DNA of 64,000 nucleotides, from the NCBI GenBank assembly GCA_034432595.1, contig DAOUBT010000022.1:15887-79886 (forward strand). The letters run 5' to 3'. Below are positions 26,308 to 34,386 of this stretch, one piece after another. The notes below the pieces were generated by a model, which saw only the letters and a list, made by a program, of their open reading frames with translations, was not told the origin of the DNA and did no database searches. A program made the position numbers and the translations under genes. Positions within the stretch are counted from its first letter, which is position 1, and each line of letters opens with the position of its first letter. Origin of the DNA: DAOTZR01 sp034432595. GTDB taxonomy: Bacteria; Chloroflexota; Anaerolineae; B4-G1; SLSP01.

Positions 26308-28085
26308 TGGACGATTTCATCTTCGGCACCCTGGCCACGGATGAATTGCGTCTGGCACATACGCAAGCACGGTGGGCGGGCGTCACGCACGCCCACCGTC
26401 GCATGCCATTAGACCCACGTCCGGGTGAGGCTCTCCACCTGACGCTCTCCGTTGGCCCGCAGATAGACGTACAAACAGCCTGGGTGTACTGGACCACAGA
26501 CGGCAGCGAGCCGGGCGGGAGTCACGGACACGCCGCACGCGGTTACGCAGCCCCCCTCCACCCCGCGCAAAGCGAATGGCAAACCCTCATGTGGGGCTAC
26601 CTGCGCTTTTACACGGGCGTGATCCCCGCGCAGACGGCGGGAACGGTCGTGCGTTACCGTATGAGTGGGGTGAGCGCCGACGGCACGGAGCACTGGGCCG
26701 ATGGCGGCACGTGTTTCGGCGTGTATGTGGATGATGACCCGCCCCCTGATTGGGCGCGCGATGCCGTGGTGTACCATATCTTTGTGGACCGCTTCTATCC
26801 GGGCGCGGGGCGCGCCTGGGGTACACCGCCTGACCCTTCCGGCTTCTACGGAGGGACGCTGCGCGGCATCCTCGAAAAGCTGGATTATCTGAGCGCGCTG
26901 GGTGTCAACGCGCTTTACCTCAGCCCCATTTTTGCCAGTCCCTCGCATCATGGTTATGATGTGACGGATTTGTTCGCCATCGAACCGCGTTTGGGCACGC
27001 GGGAAGACTTCCGTGCTCTGCTTGACGCGGCGCACGCGGCAGGGATGCGCGTGATTCTGGACTTCGTGCCCAATCACATCTCCCATCAACATCCCATCTT
27101 CGTTTCGGCGCAGAGCGATCCCAACAGTCCCTACCGCGATTGGTTTACGTTCACGCAGTGGCCAGACGAGTACGAAACGTTCTTCGGTGTGAAGGAGTTG
27201 CCGCAGGTGAACCTGCTCCATCCACAGGCGCGCGCCTTTATGTTGGACGCAGCGCGGTATTGGTTGGAGTTTGGGGTGGATGGCTACCGCCTGGACTACG
27301 CCATCGGCCCCACACCGGACTTCTGGGCGGATTTCCGCCGCGTGACCCGCGCCACCAAACCCGATTGCTGGACTTTCGGTGAAATTGTGGATCCGCCGGA
27401 TGCGCAATTGGCTTTCTTCGGCGGCCTGGATGGCAGCCTGGATTTCATCCTGCTGGAGGCGCTGCGGCAAACTTTCGCCTTCGGGCGCTGGGATGCGGTG
27501 CGTTTTGCAAGTTTCCTGGAACGCCACGAGGTGTACTTCCCGCCGGACTTCTCGCGTCCTGCCTTCCTGGATAATCACGATATGAACCGCTTCCTGTGGG
27601 CCTGCGAGGGGAACGTGGACCGCCTCAAGCTGGCGGCCCTGTGTCAGTTCACGCTCAGCGGCCCGCCTCTCATCTACTACGGAACAGAAGTCGGTCTTTC
27701 GCAGGTGCGCGATGTCCGGCAAGGCAACCTGGGCTTCCCCCACGAGGCGCGTCTGCCCATGCTGTGGGATGAGGCGCAGGATGCGGAGTTGCTTGCTTTC
27801 TACCGCGCGTTGATTGGCCTGCGCCGCGCGTCGTTCGCCCTGCGCCGCGGCACGCGCCGCACCTTGCATGTAACGCCGGATACCCTGGTATACGAGCGCA
27901 GCGGTGCCGGTGAAACGCTGATAACGGCGCTGAATTTAGCTGCGGAGGCGCGGACCGTCCCGCTCCCCGCCGGCGCGCGCCTGCGCCTGACCAGCGGCCC
28001 TGGCTGCGCGGTGACCTCTTCATCCCCCAAAGAAAAGGTAACGCTGACCCTGCCCCCCCTGACCGGAGCAGTAGTAGCTATTTGA
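26307..28085 (+). CDS. GH13 alpha-glycosidase (neopullulanase/cyclomaltodextrinase type)
   Basis: The 592-residue enzyme has an N-terminal beta domain (about 1-135), a catalytic (beta/alpha)8 barrel starting at AVVYHIFVDRF, and a C-terminal beta domain. All GH13 regions are present: DFVPNH, the nucleophile Asp330 in GYRLDYA, the acid/base Glu359 in TFGEIV, and Asp425 in FLDNHDMNRF. It should hydrolyse alpha-1,4 (possibly alpha-1,6) bonds in imported maltodextrins. No signal peptide is present, fitting a cytoplasmic role after uptake by the co-transcribed transporter. Exact specificity (cyclodextrin, pullulan, maltodextrin) is not decidable. Confidence 0.92.
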   Translation: MDDFIFGTLATDELRLAHTQARWAGVTHAHRRMPLDPRPGEALHLTLSVGPQIDVQTAWVYWTTDGSEPGGSHGHAARGYAAPLHPAQSEWQTLMWGYLRFYTGVIPAQTAGTVVRYRMSGVSADGTEHWADGGTCFGVYVDDDPPPDWARDAVVYHIFVDRFYPGAGRAWGTPPDPSGFYGGTLRGILEKLDYLSALGVNALYLSPIFASPSHHGYDVTDLFAIEPRLGTREDFRALLDAAHAAGMRVILDFVPNHISHQHPIFVSAQSDPNSPYRDWFTFTQWPDEYETFFGVKELPQVNLLHPQARAFMLDAARYWLEFGVDGYRLDYAIGPTPDFWADFRRVTRATKPDCWTFGEIVDPPDAQLAFFGGLDGSLDFILLEALRQTFAFGRWDAVRFASFLERHEVYFPPDFSRPAFLDNHDMNRFLWACEGNVDRLKLAALCQFTLSGPPLIYYGTEVGLSQVRDVRQGNLGFPHEARLPMLWDEAQDAELLAFYRALIGLRRASFALRRGTRRTLHVTPDTLVYERSGAGETLITALNLAAEARTVPLPAGARLRLTSGPGCAVTSSSPKEKVTLTLPPLTGAVVAI

Positions 28086-28103
28086 TTCAAAGGAAGCTTC
28101 CCA

Positions 28104-30176
28104 ATGACACCTCCTCGGGTACGCACGTTGGTGCTGATCGTATTGCTCGGTTTGTTGGTGCGCGCGTGGGCAGCATGGCTTTTGCCCGTGGATGCGGATG
28201 AACCGGTATACCTGCGCGCCGCGGGAGCTTACGCACAGGCTATCCGTGCCGGTGATGTCGCGGGGGTGATAGATACCCCCCTCAACCGCGAACATCCCCC
28301 ACTGATTAAGCTTTTGTATAGCCTCGGCTACCTGTTTTTGCCCGCGCGCGTGGATTATACGACGCAATTGTACGCGGCCCGCGCGCTTTCGGTGTTGTTC
28401 GGCACGGTGACGGTGGCCCTGACAGCCTGGCTTGACCCTTTAGCCGGGGTGTTTCTGGCGTTGCACTCGATGACCATCAAGTACACGTCGGAGGCTTACC
28501 TGGAAGCACTGCCCCAATTGAGCGCCCTGGTGGCGGCGCTGGCCTTGCGCCGGGCCGGACGCGGCGACCGGCGCGCCTGGTGGCTTTCGGCGGTAGCACT
28601 GGGCGTGACGGCGGCGGGGAAGTTGACCTATCTGGTGGTGGTGCCGGCGCTCGCTTACTTGATGTGGGAACAGCGTCCACTGGAGAAACGCCGCCTGGCC
28701 GGGTATGCAGCCGTGGCCCTGGGAACGTTCTGGTTGCTCAACCCCACCCTGTGGCACGCGCCGTTGATGCGCCTGCGCGAGATGTTGTTCTTCCACGCGG
28801 CTTACACGCAAGGGAGCGATGTGCTGCGCGCCGGTTATCCATGGTATCAGCCGGTGCTGTGGATCATCAATGATGTGCCGTGGCATCCGAATGTGTTTTT
28901 CTTTTTCACGTCCGACCGCTACGTGATATGGTTTCTGGTGCCGGGGCTTTATGTAGCATGGCGTAAGCGCGAGGGTTGGCTGAGCGTGTGGTTCGTGGTG
29001 GCTCTGGTCACCTTGCTTTTGTGGCCGACGAAATGGCCGCAGTATACGCTCACGCTCACGGTCCCGCTCTGCATGTTGGGAGCGGTAGCACTGCGCGCGC
29101 TGATAGCGTGGGCTAAAGGGTTTAACGAGTACTGGGGATGGTTCGAGGAAGTCGTGCCCCGTCCGCCGCGGGTGGCGATTTGGACCGCCATTGGCTTTGT
29201 CGCCGCGCTCACGGTGGGACAGGTCCACTACGAAATCCAGATGGCCCTGGGACGGCGCGGGTGGACGCATTTCACAGCGGAGACGGCGCCGCTGCTCTCC
29301 AACATGGTGTATGATGTGGCGGTCGGGCGGGATGGTCACATTGCCTTCGCCACGGATAAGGGCATTACCTTCTGGGTTCCGGGGGAGGATTTCTTCTGGA
29401 GCAACGGCGTGATGCATTTCACGCCGGATAACAGCCCCTTGCCGACTCGCCTGGTGTTGCGCGCGCTGGCGGCACGGGATGGTAGCTGGTGGTTCGGGAC
29501 AGAGGCGGGGCTGGTGCACTACGATGGCTCGCGATGGACGCTTTTCGGGGCGGCGGATATGGGCCTGCCGGAAGCGAAGGTGCGCGCCTTGTGGGAAGAT
29601 AGCGCGGGGCAGCTCTGGGTGGGGACGTTGCGCGGCGCCGCAATGTTGAGCGGGACGACGTGGCACGCGCTGCCGGAACTGGCGGACGTTAACGTGTTCT
29701 CGATCGCGGAGGGGGCGGATGGTTTGTGGTTCGGGACAGCAAACGGCCTGAGCCATTACGATGTCCACACGCTACAGTGGGAACATCTGAGCCGTGCTGA
29801 TTTGGGGCTGAACTGGGGTGGCGTGACGGATGCGTATGTGGATAGCGCCGGCACGCTCTGGGCCGCAAGTCAGGGTGATGGCGCTCTGCGTCGGGATGCG
29901 ACAGGCTGGCGGCGTTTCACGGTGAGCGATGGCCTCCCCTCGAACACTTTACGCACGGTCACCGAGATGGAAGCGGGGACGATATGGTTTGGCGCAGGGT
30001 ATCCCACGGAGCCGGGCGGATTGATTGTTGCCTGGGATGGCGCGCATTGGCGCACGTACACGCAGCGCAATTCAGGATATGCCGGGTTCGAGCCGTTAGC
30101 TTTGGCGCGGGATAACGTGGGCGGGATATGGATTGCCACGGCAACGGGTGGCGTGCAGTACTACCACAAGCCGTGA
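28104..30176 (+). CDS. GT39/PMT-like membrane glycosyltransferase fused to a propeller
   Basis: The 690-residue product starts with about ten membrane helices (residues 8-375). The first loop carries DADEP and a NREHPPLIK segment resembling the DE-containing loop of PMT/GT39 glycosyltransferases, which use polyprenyl-linked sugars. From about residue 395 the protein changes to repeated blades with WWFGTEAGLVHYDG-, LWVGTLRGAAML-, LWFGTANGLSHYD- and IWIATATGGVQYY-type motifs. These match the ligand-binding propeller of two-component sensors. The propeller should lie outside the membrane. It follows the GH13 gene by 18 bp. The domain reading is firm; the biological role of the fusion is unknown. 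Confidence 0.8.
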   Translation: MTPPRVRTLVLIVLLGLLVRAWAAWLLPVDADEPVYLRAAGAYAQAIRAGDVAGVIDTPLNREHPPLIKLLYSLGYLFLPARVDYTTQLYAARALSVLFGTVTVALTAWLDPLAGVFLALHSMTIKYTSEAYLEALPQLSALVAALALRRAGRGDRRAWWLSAVALGVTAAGKLTYLVVVPALAYLMWEQRPLEKRRLAGYAAVALGTFWLLNPTLWHAPLMRLREMLFFHAAYTQGSDVLRAGYPWYQPVLWIINDVPWHPNVFFFFTSDRYVIWFLVPGLYVAWRKREGWLSVWFVVALVTLLLWPTKWPQYTLTLTVPLCMLGAVALRALIAWAKGFNEYWGWFEEVVPRPPRVAIWTAIGFVAALTVGQVHYEIQMALGRRGWTHFTAETAPLLSNMVYDVAVGRDGHIAFATDKGITFWVPGEDFFWSNGVMHFTPDNSPLPTRLVLRALAARDGSWWFGTEAGLVHYDGSRWTLFGAADMGLPEAKVRALWEDSAGQLWVGTLRGAAMLSGTTWHALPELADVNVFSIAEGADGLWFGTANGLSHYDVHTLQWEHLSRADLGLNWGGVTDAYVDSAGTLWAASQGDGALRRDATGWRRFTVSDGLPSNTLRTVTEMEAGTIWFGAGYPTEPGGLIVAWDGAHWRTYTQRNSGYAGFEPLALARDNVGGIWIATATGGVQYYHKP

Positions 30177-30255
30177 CCACGCCACAAGAACGGGCACGGC
30201 TTGTCCATTCCCGTTAAGTTTGCATGACAACACCGTTAAGACCTCTTTCTAACGC

Positions 30256-30285
30256 TTGACGCACCCCTACCCCCTCATATACAAT
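30256..30285 (+). promoter_or_regulatory. Promoter implying a leaderless mRNA
   Basis: TTGACG (30256-30261), an 18-base spacer and TACAAT (30280-30285) are followed by the ATG at 30292, only seven bases after the -10 element. Transcription would start at or next to the start codon, and no ribosome-binding site is present. Confidence 0.55.
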
Positions 30286-30291
30286 GAGGGC

Positions 30292-31089
30292 ATGAATCCA
30301 TGGCTACTGGCTGTTTACCGACACGATATTGGGCCTCATCTGGAGCTGGCGCTGGCTGCCGGATGGGGGCTTGAGTTACAGGCGTTTTCTCACCCCGCGG
30401 TGCTGGAGCAACCGCGTCCCCTGCTGGAGACTTACCGTTCCATGCTGGCGGGATTTCAGGGGCCTTTGGCGCTGCACGGCGCTTTCTTCGATATGAGCGC
30501 CCACAGTGAAGACGCGCGCATCATCGCTGCTACCCGCACACGCTATCTGCAAAATCTCGATATAGCCGCAGCCCTGGGAGCGCAGCACGTTATCTTTCAC
30601 ACCAACTTTTTGCCCATGTTGCGCCATCCGCGCTTCCGGGAGCAGTGGTTAACGCGCAACCTGGCTTTCTGGTCAGATTTTGCCGGTGAAGCACGCCAAC
30701 GCGGCTTGCACATTGCCCTGGAAAACATGTGGGACCCCGACCCGTATCTTCTGCAAGCCTTGATGAACGAGCTGCAAAGCCCTGACATCGGTGTATGCCT
30801 GGATGTGAGCCATACGCGGGTGTACGGCAGCGCTTATCCGCTGGAAACCTGGCTGGCGGCGCTGGAACCGTACATCATCCATATCCACCTCAACAACACG
30901 GACGGCAGCGATGATAACCACCTGGGATTGCAGGATGCGCGCGGCGTGTTGCATTACGCGAGCGTGCTTCCTTACATCCTATCCCACGTATCGGATACGG
31001 TCTGGATGGTGCTGGAGCTGGACGATCCCGACCTGGCCGCGCAAGGACAGCACTTCATCCTGGGCGAAAGGGCTTTTTGTAAGGCATGA
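30292..31089 (+). CDS. Sugar phosphate isomerase/epimerase-like TIM barrel protein
   Basis: The 265-residue product shows the xylose-isomerase-like/AP-endonuclease-2 fold. Metal-site candidates appear in order: the Glu of IALENMWD, the Asp of CLDVSHTRVYG, the HIHLNNTDG histidines with the DDNHLG aspartates, and the Glu in MVLELDDPD. The family includes sugar isomerases, epimerases and myo-inositol enzymes; DNA repair endonuclease IV is a distant relative. The start is taken at the ATG at 30292. The substrate is not known. It stands alone, downstream of the sugar operon but with its own promoter. Confidence 0.82.
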   Translation: MNPWLLAVYRHDIGPHLELALAAGWGLELQAFSHPAVLEQPRPLLETYRSMLAGFQGPLALHGAFFDMSAHSEDARIIAATRTRYLQNLDIAAALGAQHVIFHTNFLPMLRHPRFREQWLTRNLAFWSDFAGEARQRGLHIALENMWDPDPYLLQALMNELQSPDIGVCLDVSHTRVYGSAYPLETWLAALEPYIIHIHLNNTDGSDDNHLGLQDARGVLHYASVLPYILSHVSDTVWMVLELDDPDLAAQGQHFILGERAFCKA

Positions 31090-31123
31090 AAAGCCCCTGG
31101 CCGGTATGGATACGCAGTAAAAG

Positions 31124-31151
31124 TTGCCAAGTCTAAGGACACAGGTATAAT
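31124..31151 (+). promoter_or_regulatory. Promoter of the structured-leader transcript
   Basis: TTGCCA (31124-31129), a 16-base spacer and TATAAT (31146-31151) form a good promoter. The start would be near 31158, leaving a 5' leader of about 220 nt before the ATG at 31378. Confidence 0.7.
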
Positions 31152-31157
31152 GAAACT

Positions 31158-31377
31158 ACTGAAAAGTAACGGCTCCTGACGGCCCTCGATGCAAAGCGCC
31201 TTTCAGGAGCGGGGACAACCGTCAGAATGACGAAAGCGGGCTACAACAGTCCGGCAGTTGTGCGTCGTGACGGTGTCAAGAAATTGAGTGGAGTGAGCTG
31301 CCCATATCACGGCTCGCCCGTTTGATAGATCACATGGGAAGCGAAGCGACGGACACAGGGCTGCGGGGAGGAAACTT
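31158..31377 (+). ncRNA. Candidate structured 5' leader RNA
   Basis: The leader can fold extensively. One hairpin has arms GCTCCTGA (31172) and TCAGGAGC (31203). A second, extended one combines GAC/GTC, ACCGTCA (31218)/TGACGGT (31268), GACG/CGTC and ACAAC (31243)/GTTGT (31257), about 19 pairs in nested order. The leader ends with GGGGAGGAAACTT before the ATG. I do not recognise a known riboswitch class. It could be a regulatory leader of the following gene. Structure is read by eye; no covariation is available. Confidence 0.4.
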
Positions 31378-31923
31378 ATGCAGACGTACAGCGATGAACT
31401 CATTTTGAATCCAGAAGACAAACTCTTACAGAACATTCAGGCGCTGGTTGGCGAAATTGGCGAAAAGCAGGTATTGCTGCGTCTGTTCCTGCTCATTCAG
31501 GGCACTTGCTGGCAGCTCTATCACAACCTGGGCGAAGAAGGATACGGGTTACTGCTGCTCAATCAGGAAACGCGCGAAACCATCTACGTGGATGTTAAAA
31601 CGCGCCGCAGCCCAAGCAGCAACATCAAGCTGCGCCGTCGCATCAAGTTCAGCCTGACGGATGCCGAATACAAAAACTGCGATTTCCTTGTCGCTTACCT
31701 GATTGACACCAACGGTTTTTACATCGTGCCCCGTGCAGACCTGGAAGAAGCGCATGTCGGGTCGAGCCGGCGCTGGCGCTTCGTCTTGGAGCTGGACGAA
31801 AACGGCGAGCCGCTGCCACATTGTGCGCGCTACCGCGACGCCTGGCACACCCTCCACGAGGACTTCATGCGCCGCCGGCTCAACCTGGGCTATCTCGAAG
31901 AAGAACACGATGATGAAGACTAA
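31378..31923 (+). CDS. PD-(D/E)XK nuclease-like protein of unknown function
   Basis: The 181-residue acidic-tailed product resembles small PD-(D/E)XK nuclease-fold proteins. It has an N-terminal helix with Glu26/Glu29 (GEIGEKQV), a strand GYGLLLL, and then VDVKT with Asp72 and Lys74 in the (D/E)xK position. The pattern FSLTDAEYKNCDFLVAYL and YIVPRADLEE follows, as in resolvase-like and intron-associated endonucleases. The usual first Asp (PD or GxD) is not obvious in GYGLL, so activity is uncertain. It stands alone behind a long leader and is followed by a 12-bp hairpin. No known family is recognised with confidence. Confidence 0.6.
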   Translation: MQTYSDELILNPEDKLLQNIQALVGEIGEKQVLLRLFLLIQGTCWQLYHNLGEEGYGLLLLNQETRETIYVDVKTRRSPSSNIKLRRRIKFSLTDAEYKNCDFLVAYLIDTNGFYIVPRADLEEAHVGSSRRWRFVLELDENGEPLPHCARYRDAWHTLHEDFMRRRLNLGYLEEEHDDED

Positions 31924-31931
31924 CTTTGCAG

Positions 31932-31964
31932 CCGGTCGCCCGCGACTTTCAGGCGGGCGACCGG
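31932..31964 (+). terminator. Strong hairpin after the PD-(D/E)XK-like gene
   Basis: Perfect 12-base arms CCGGTCGCCCGC and GCGGGCGACCGG enclose a nine-base loop. No T-run follows. It probably ends or stabilises the upstream transcript before the MFS gene. Confidence 0.5.
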
Positions 31965-31986
31965 ACTGAAGACTCTGAGGCGTCTC

Positions 31987-33390
31987 ATGGCCGCATCCCC
32001 ATCCTCCCCGTCTGCAACGCTATCCTCCTCCGCCCGTTGGTTGATACTTTCCGCCATTGGTACCGGAACCCTGATGACGGCCCTCGATGGCAGTATTGTC
32101 AATACTTTGCTGCCGGTCTTGCGACAACAATTCACGGTGGACGTGGCCAGCGTCGAATGGGTCGTCACGGCATATCTGCTGGTCACCAGCAGCCTGCTCC
32201 TGAGCTTTGGCCGCCTCGGCGATCTTTACGGGCACAAGCGCACGTACATGGGAGGGTTCATCATCTTCGTGCTCAGCTCCATGACCTGCGGCCTGGCGCA
32301 ATCGGTCACCTCGCTGGTGCTTTCGCGCAGTGTACAGGCCATCGGCGCGGCGATGCTGGCGGCCAATTCCCCGGCTATCCTCACCAAAAACTTCCCGGCG
32401 CAAGAGCGCGGACGCGCTTTAGGCCTGCTATCCACCATGACTTATTTAGGACTGGTGCTTGGCCCTTCCTTCGGCGGCTGGTTAGCGACGCACCTGAGCT
32501 GGCGCGCGGTGTTCTACATCAACGTCCCCATCGGCGCCCTGGCCCTGGGCCTGAGCGCTCGCTTCATCCCGGAGGACCGCAATCACCACGTGACAACGGC
32601 CTTTGACTGGCGCGGCGCGCTGACCTTCTCCCTGGGTCTGCTGACGCTGATGTTGGGGTTGAATCGCGGGCACATCTGGGGGTGGAGTTCATTCCCCACC
32701 CTTCTCACCTTGAGCGCAGGCATCGCGCTCCTGAGCGTTTTCGTGCTCACGGAGCTGCGGGTCCCCTCCCCCCTGCTTGACCTGCGCCTTTTCAAGAACG
32801 TGACGTTTAGCGGCGCGACCCTGAGCGCCGTGCTCAACTACGTCTGCCTGTACAGCATCGTCTTCCTCCTGCCCTTCTACTTCATCGAGGGGCGGGGATG
32901 GAACGCCGCGCAGGCCGGGGCGCTCCTCACCGCGCAACCCCTGATGATGGCTACCCTGGCGCCCTTGAGCGGAGCCCTTTCGGATCGCGTGGGCACGCGC
33001 TGGCCAACCGCCGTGGGCATGGCCCTGCTGAGCCTGGCGCTTTTTGGCTATGCGCGTTTGTCGGCAGAAGCTTCGCAGCTTCGCATCGCCCTCAATCTGG
33101 CCCTTTCCGGCGCCGGCATCGGCATTTTCATTTCCCCCAACACCAGCGCCTTGATGGGGGCCGCGCCGCGCGACCGACAGGGCACGGCGAGCGGCGTGAT
33201 GGCAACCGCACGCAACCTGGGCATGACCCTGGGCATCGGCATCGCCGGCGCACTGTACAACACCGCTCTGCATCGGCAGGGCACGGCGGATGTTTTCCCC
33301 GCCATTCACTTCACCTTTGGGGTCTTGACGGGCATCGGGGTGCTGGCGACCTTCATCACATTATTGCGCAGCCGCCTGGACCGTGGCTAA
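31987..33390 (+). CDS. MFS drug:H+ antiporter, DHA2 (EmrB/QacA) family
   Basis: The 467-residue protein has about 14 membrane helices. Early motifs are typical of DHA2 efflux pumps: GTLMTALDGSIVNTLLP in helix 1 and GRLGDLYGHKRTYMGG between helices 2 and 3 (motif A). These pumps export diverse drugs or lipophilic compounds using the proton gradient; the substrate cannot be read from sequence. It overlaps the following EamA-type gene by 8 bp, so the two exporters are co-expressed. No TetR or MarR regulator is adjacent. Confidence 0.9.
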   Translation: MAASPSSPSATLSSSARWLILSAIGTGTLMTALDGSIVNTLLPVLRQQFTVDVASVEWVVTAYLLVTSSLLLSFGRLGDLYGHKRTYMGGFIIFVLSSMTCGLAQSVTSLVLSRSVQAIGAAMLAANSPAILTKNFPAQERGRALGLLSTMTYLGLVLGPSFGGWLATHLSWRAVFYINVPIGALALGLSARFIPEDRNHHVTTAFDWRGALTFSLGLLTLMLGLNRGHIWGWSSFPTLLTLSAGIALLSVFVLTELRVPSPLLDLRLFKNVTFSGATLSAVLNYVCLYSIVFLLPFYFIEGRGWNAAQAGALLTAQPLMMATLAPLSGALSDRVGTRWPTAVGMALLSLALFGYARLSAEASQLRIALNLALSGAGIGIFISPNTSALMGAAPRDRQGTASGVMATARNLGMTLGIGIAGALYNTALHRQGTADVFPAIHFTFGVLTGIGVLATFITLLRSRLDRG

Positions 33391-34246
33391 ATCAACGCGC
33401 TGGTTTCCGCCTGGCTTTTGGGCCCTGATCGGCTCGGCTTTCTGTTTTGGCTGGATTGGGACCCTGATGCGCCAGATTCATGCCACGCCCACGGCGACCA
33501 TCGTCATCTACCGCTTACTGATCGGAGCCGCGGCGCTCTGGCTGATGGCGCGGCGTCCGCGCTGGCCGGGGACGGCTACGGAGCGCGTTCAGCTCATCGT
33601 TTCGGGCCTGCTCTACGGCGTCACCGCCATCCTGTATATTGGCGCTTACCGCTACACCAGCATCGCCAAAGCGGGATTTTTGCACTATCTGGCGCCGGTC
33701 TTCGTGGTAACATTCGCGCCGCTTGTCCTGCACGAACGCTGGCGACCGATTTTATTCGGCGCCCTGGGCCTGGCCCTGGTGGGCGTGGTGCTTTTGCTCC
33801 GCCTGGACTGGCGGCACAGTTTGAGCCTGAGCACCTGGCGCGGCGACCTGTTAGCTGCCGCCTCCGCCGTAACTTACGCCGCCTACACACTGCTGGGACG
33901 GCGTATGCGCAGCGAAAATGCGCTTGCTACGGCTTTTTGGGTGCATCTTTTCGCGCTGCTGCCGGCTTTGGGGATGGGGCTTCTCGGTAGCGCAGGCGCC
34001 TTGCGCGTCGCAGCAGGCGATTGGCCCGGCGTTATCGGCTTAGGGGTCATCGCCTCCGCTTTTTCCTTTGCGCTCTTTTATCGCGGCCTGCGCATGATGC
34101 CCGCTTCGCAGGCCACGCTGATCATGCTGCTCTCGCCGGTCACCAACGCGCTGCTGGGCTACCTGCTGGCCGGTGAAAGCCTCACCTTCACGCAGGGAAT
34201 CGGGGCCGCGCTCATCCTGGCTGCCGCCGTGCTGGCACAGCGATAA
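33383..34246 (+). CDS. EamA/DMT family transporter
   Basis: The 287-residue protein has ten membrane helices arranged as two EamA repeats (about residues 8-135 and 150-285), each with the drug/metabolite-transporter pattern. Typical segments are GVTAILYIGAYRYTSIAKAGFLHYLAPVF and ASQATLIMLLSPVTNALLGYLLAGE. Such proteins usually export amino acids or other metabolites. Translation begins at a GTG overlapping the end of the MFS gene. Substrate unknown. Confidence 0.85.
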   Translation: MAKSTRWFPPGFWALIGSAFCFGWIGTLMRQIHATPTATIVIYRLLIGAAALWLMARRPRWPGTATERVQLIVSGLLYGVTAILYIGAYRYTSIAKAGFLHYLAPVFVVTFAPLVLHERWRPILFGALGLALVGVVLLLRLDWRHSLSLSTWRGDLLAAASAVTYAAYTLLGRRMRSENALATAFWVHLFALLPALGMGLLGSAGALRVAAGDWPGVIGLGVIASAFSFALFYRGLRMMPASQATLIMLLSPVTNALLGYLLAGESLTFTQGIGAALILAAAVLAQR

Positions 34247-34386
34247 AAAATTGACCCGCGCGCCATCCCTCAGCGGGATCGCGCCACCGTGCTGCGGCGA
34301 AGCCTGGAGCCTGACAAGCGCAGGTCAGGACACATCACACAGCGGAACGATGAAGCATAAGCCGTACGTGAGGAATCCCAAAGCAG

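Noticed and set aside
26369..26399. Ten-base-arm palindrome in the N-terminus of the GH13 gene as a possible repeat insertion
   Set aside because: The encoded segment (GVTHAHRR) looks like a normal part of the enzyme's N-terminal domain, so the symmetry is probably coincidental; no second copy was recognised.
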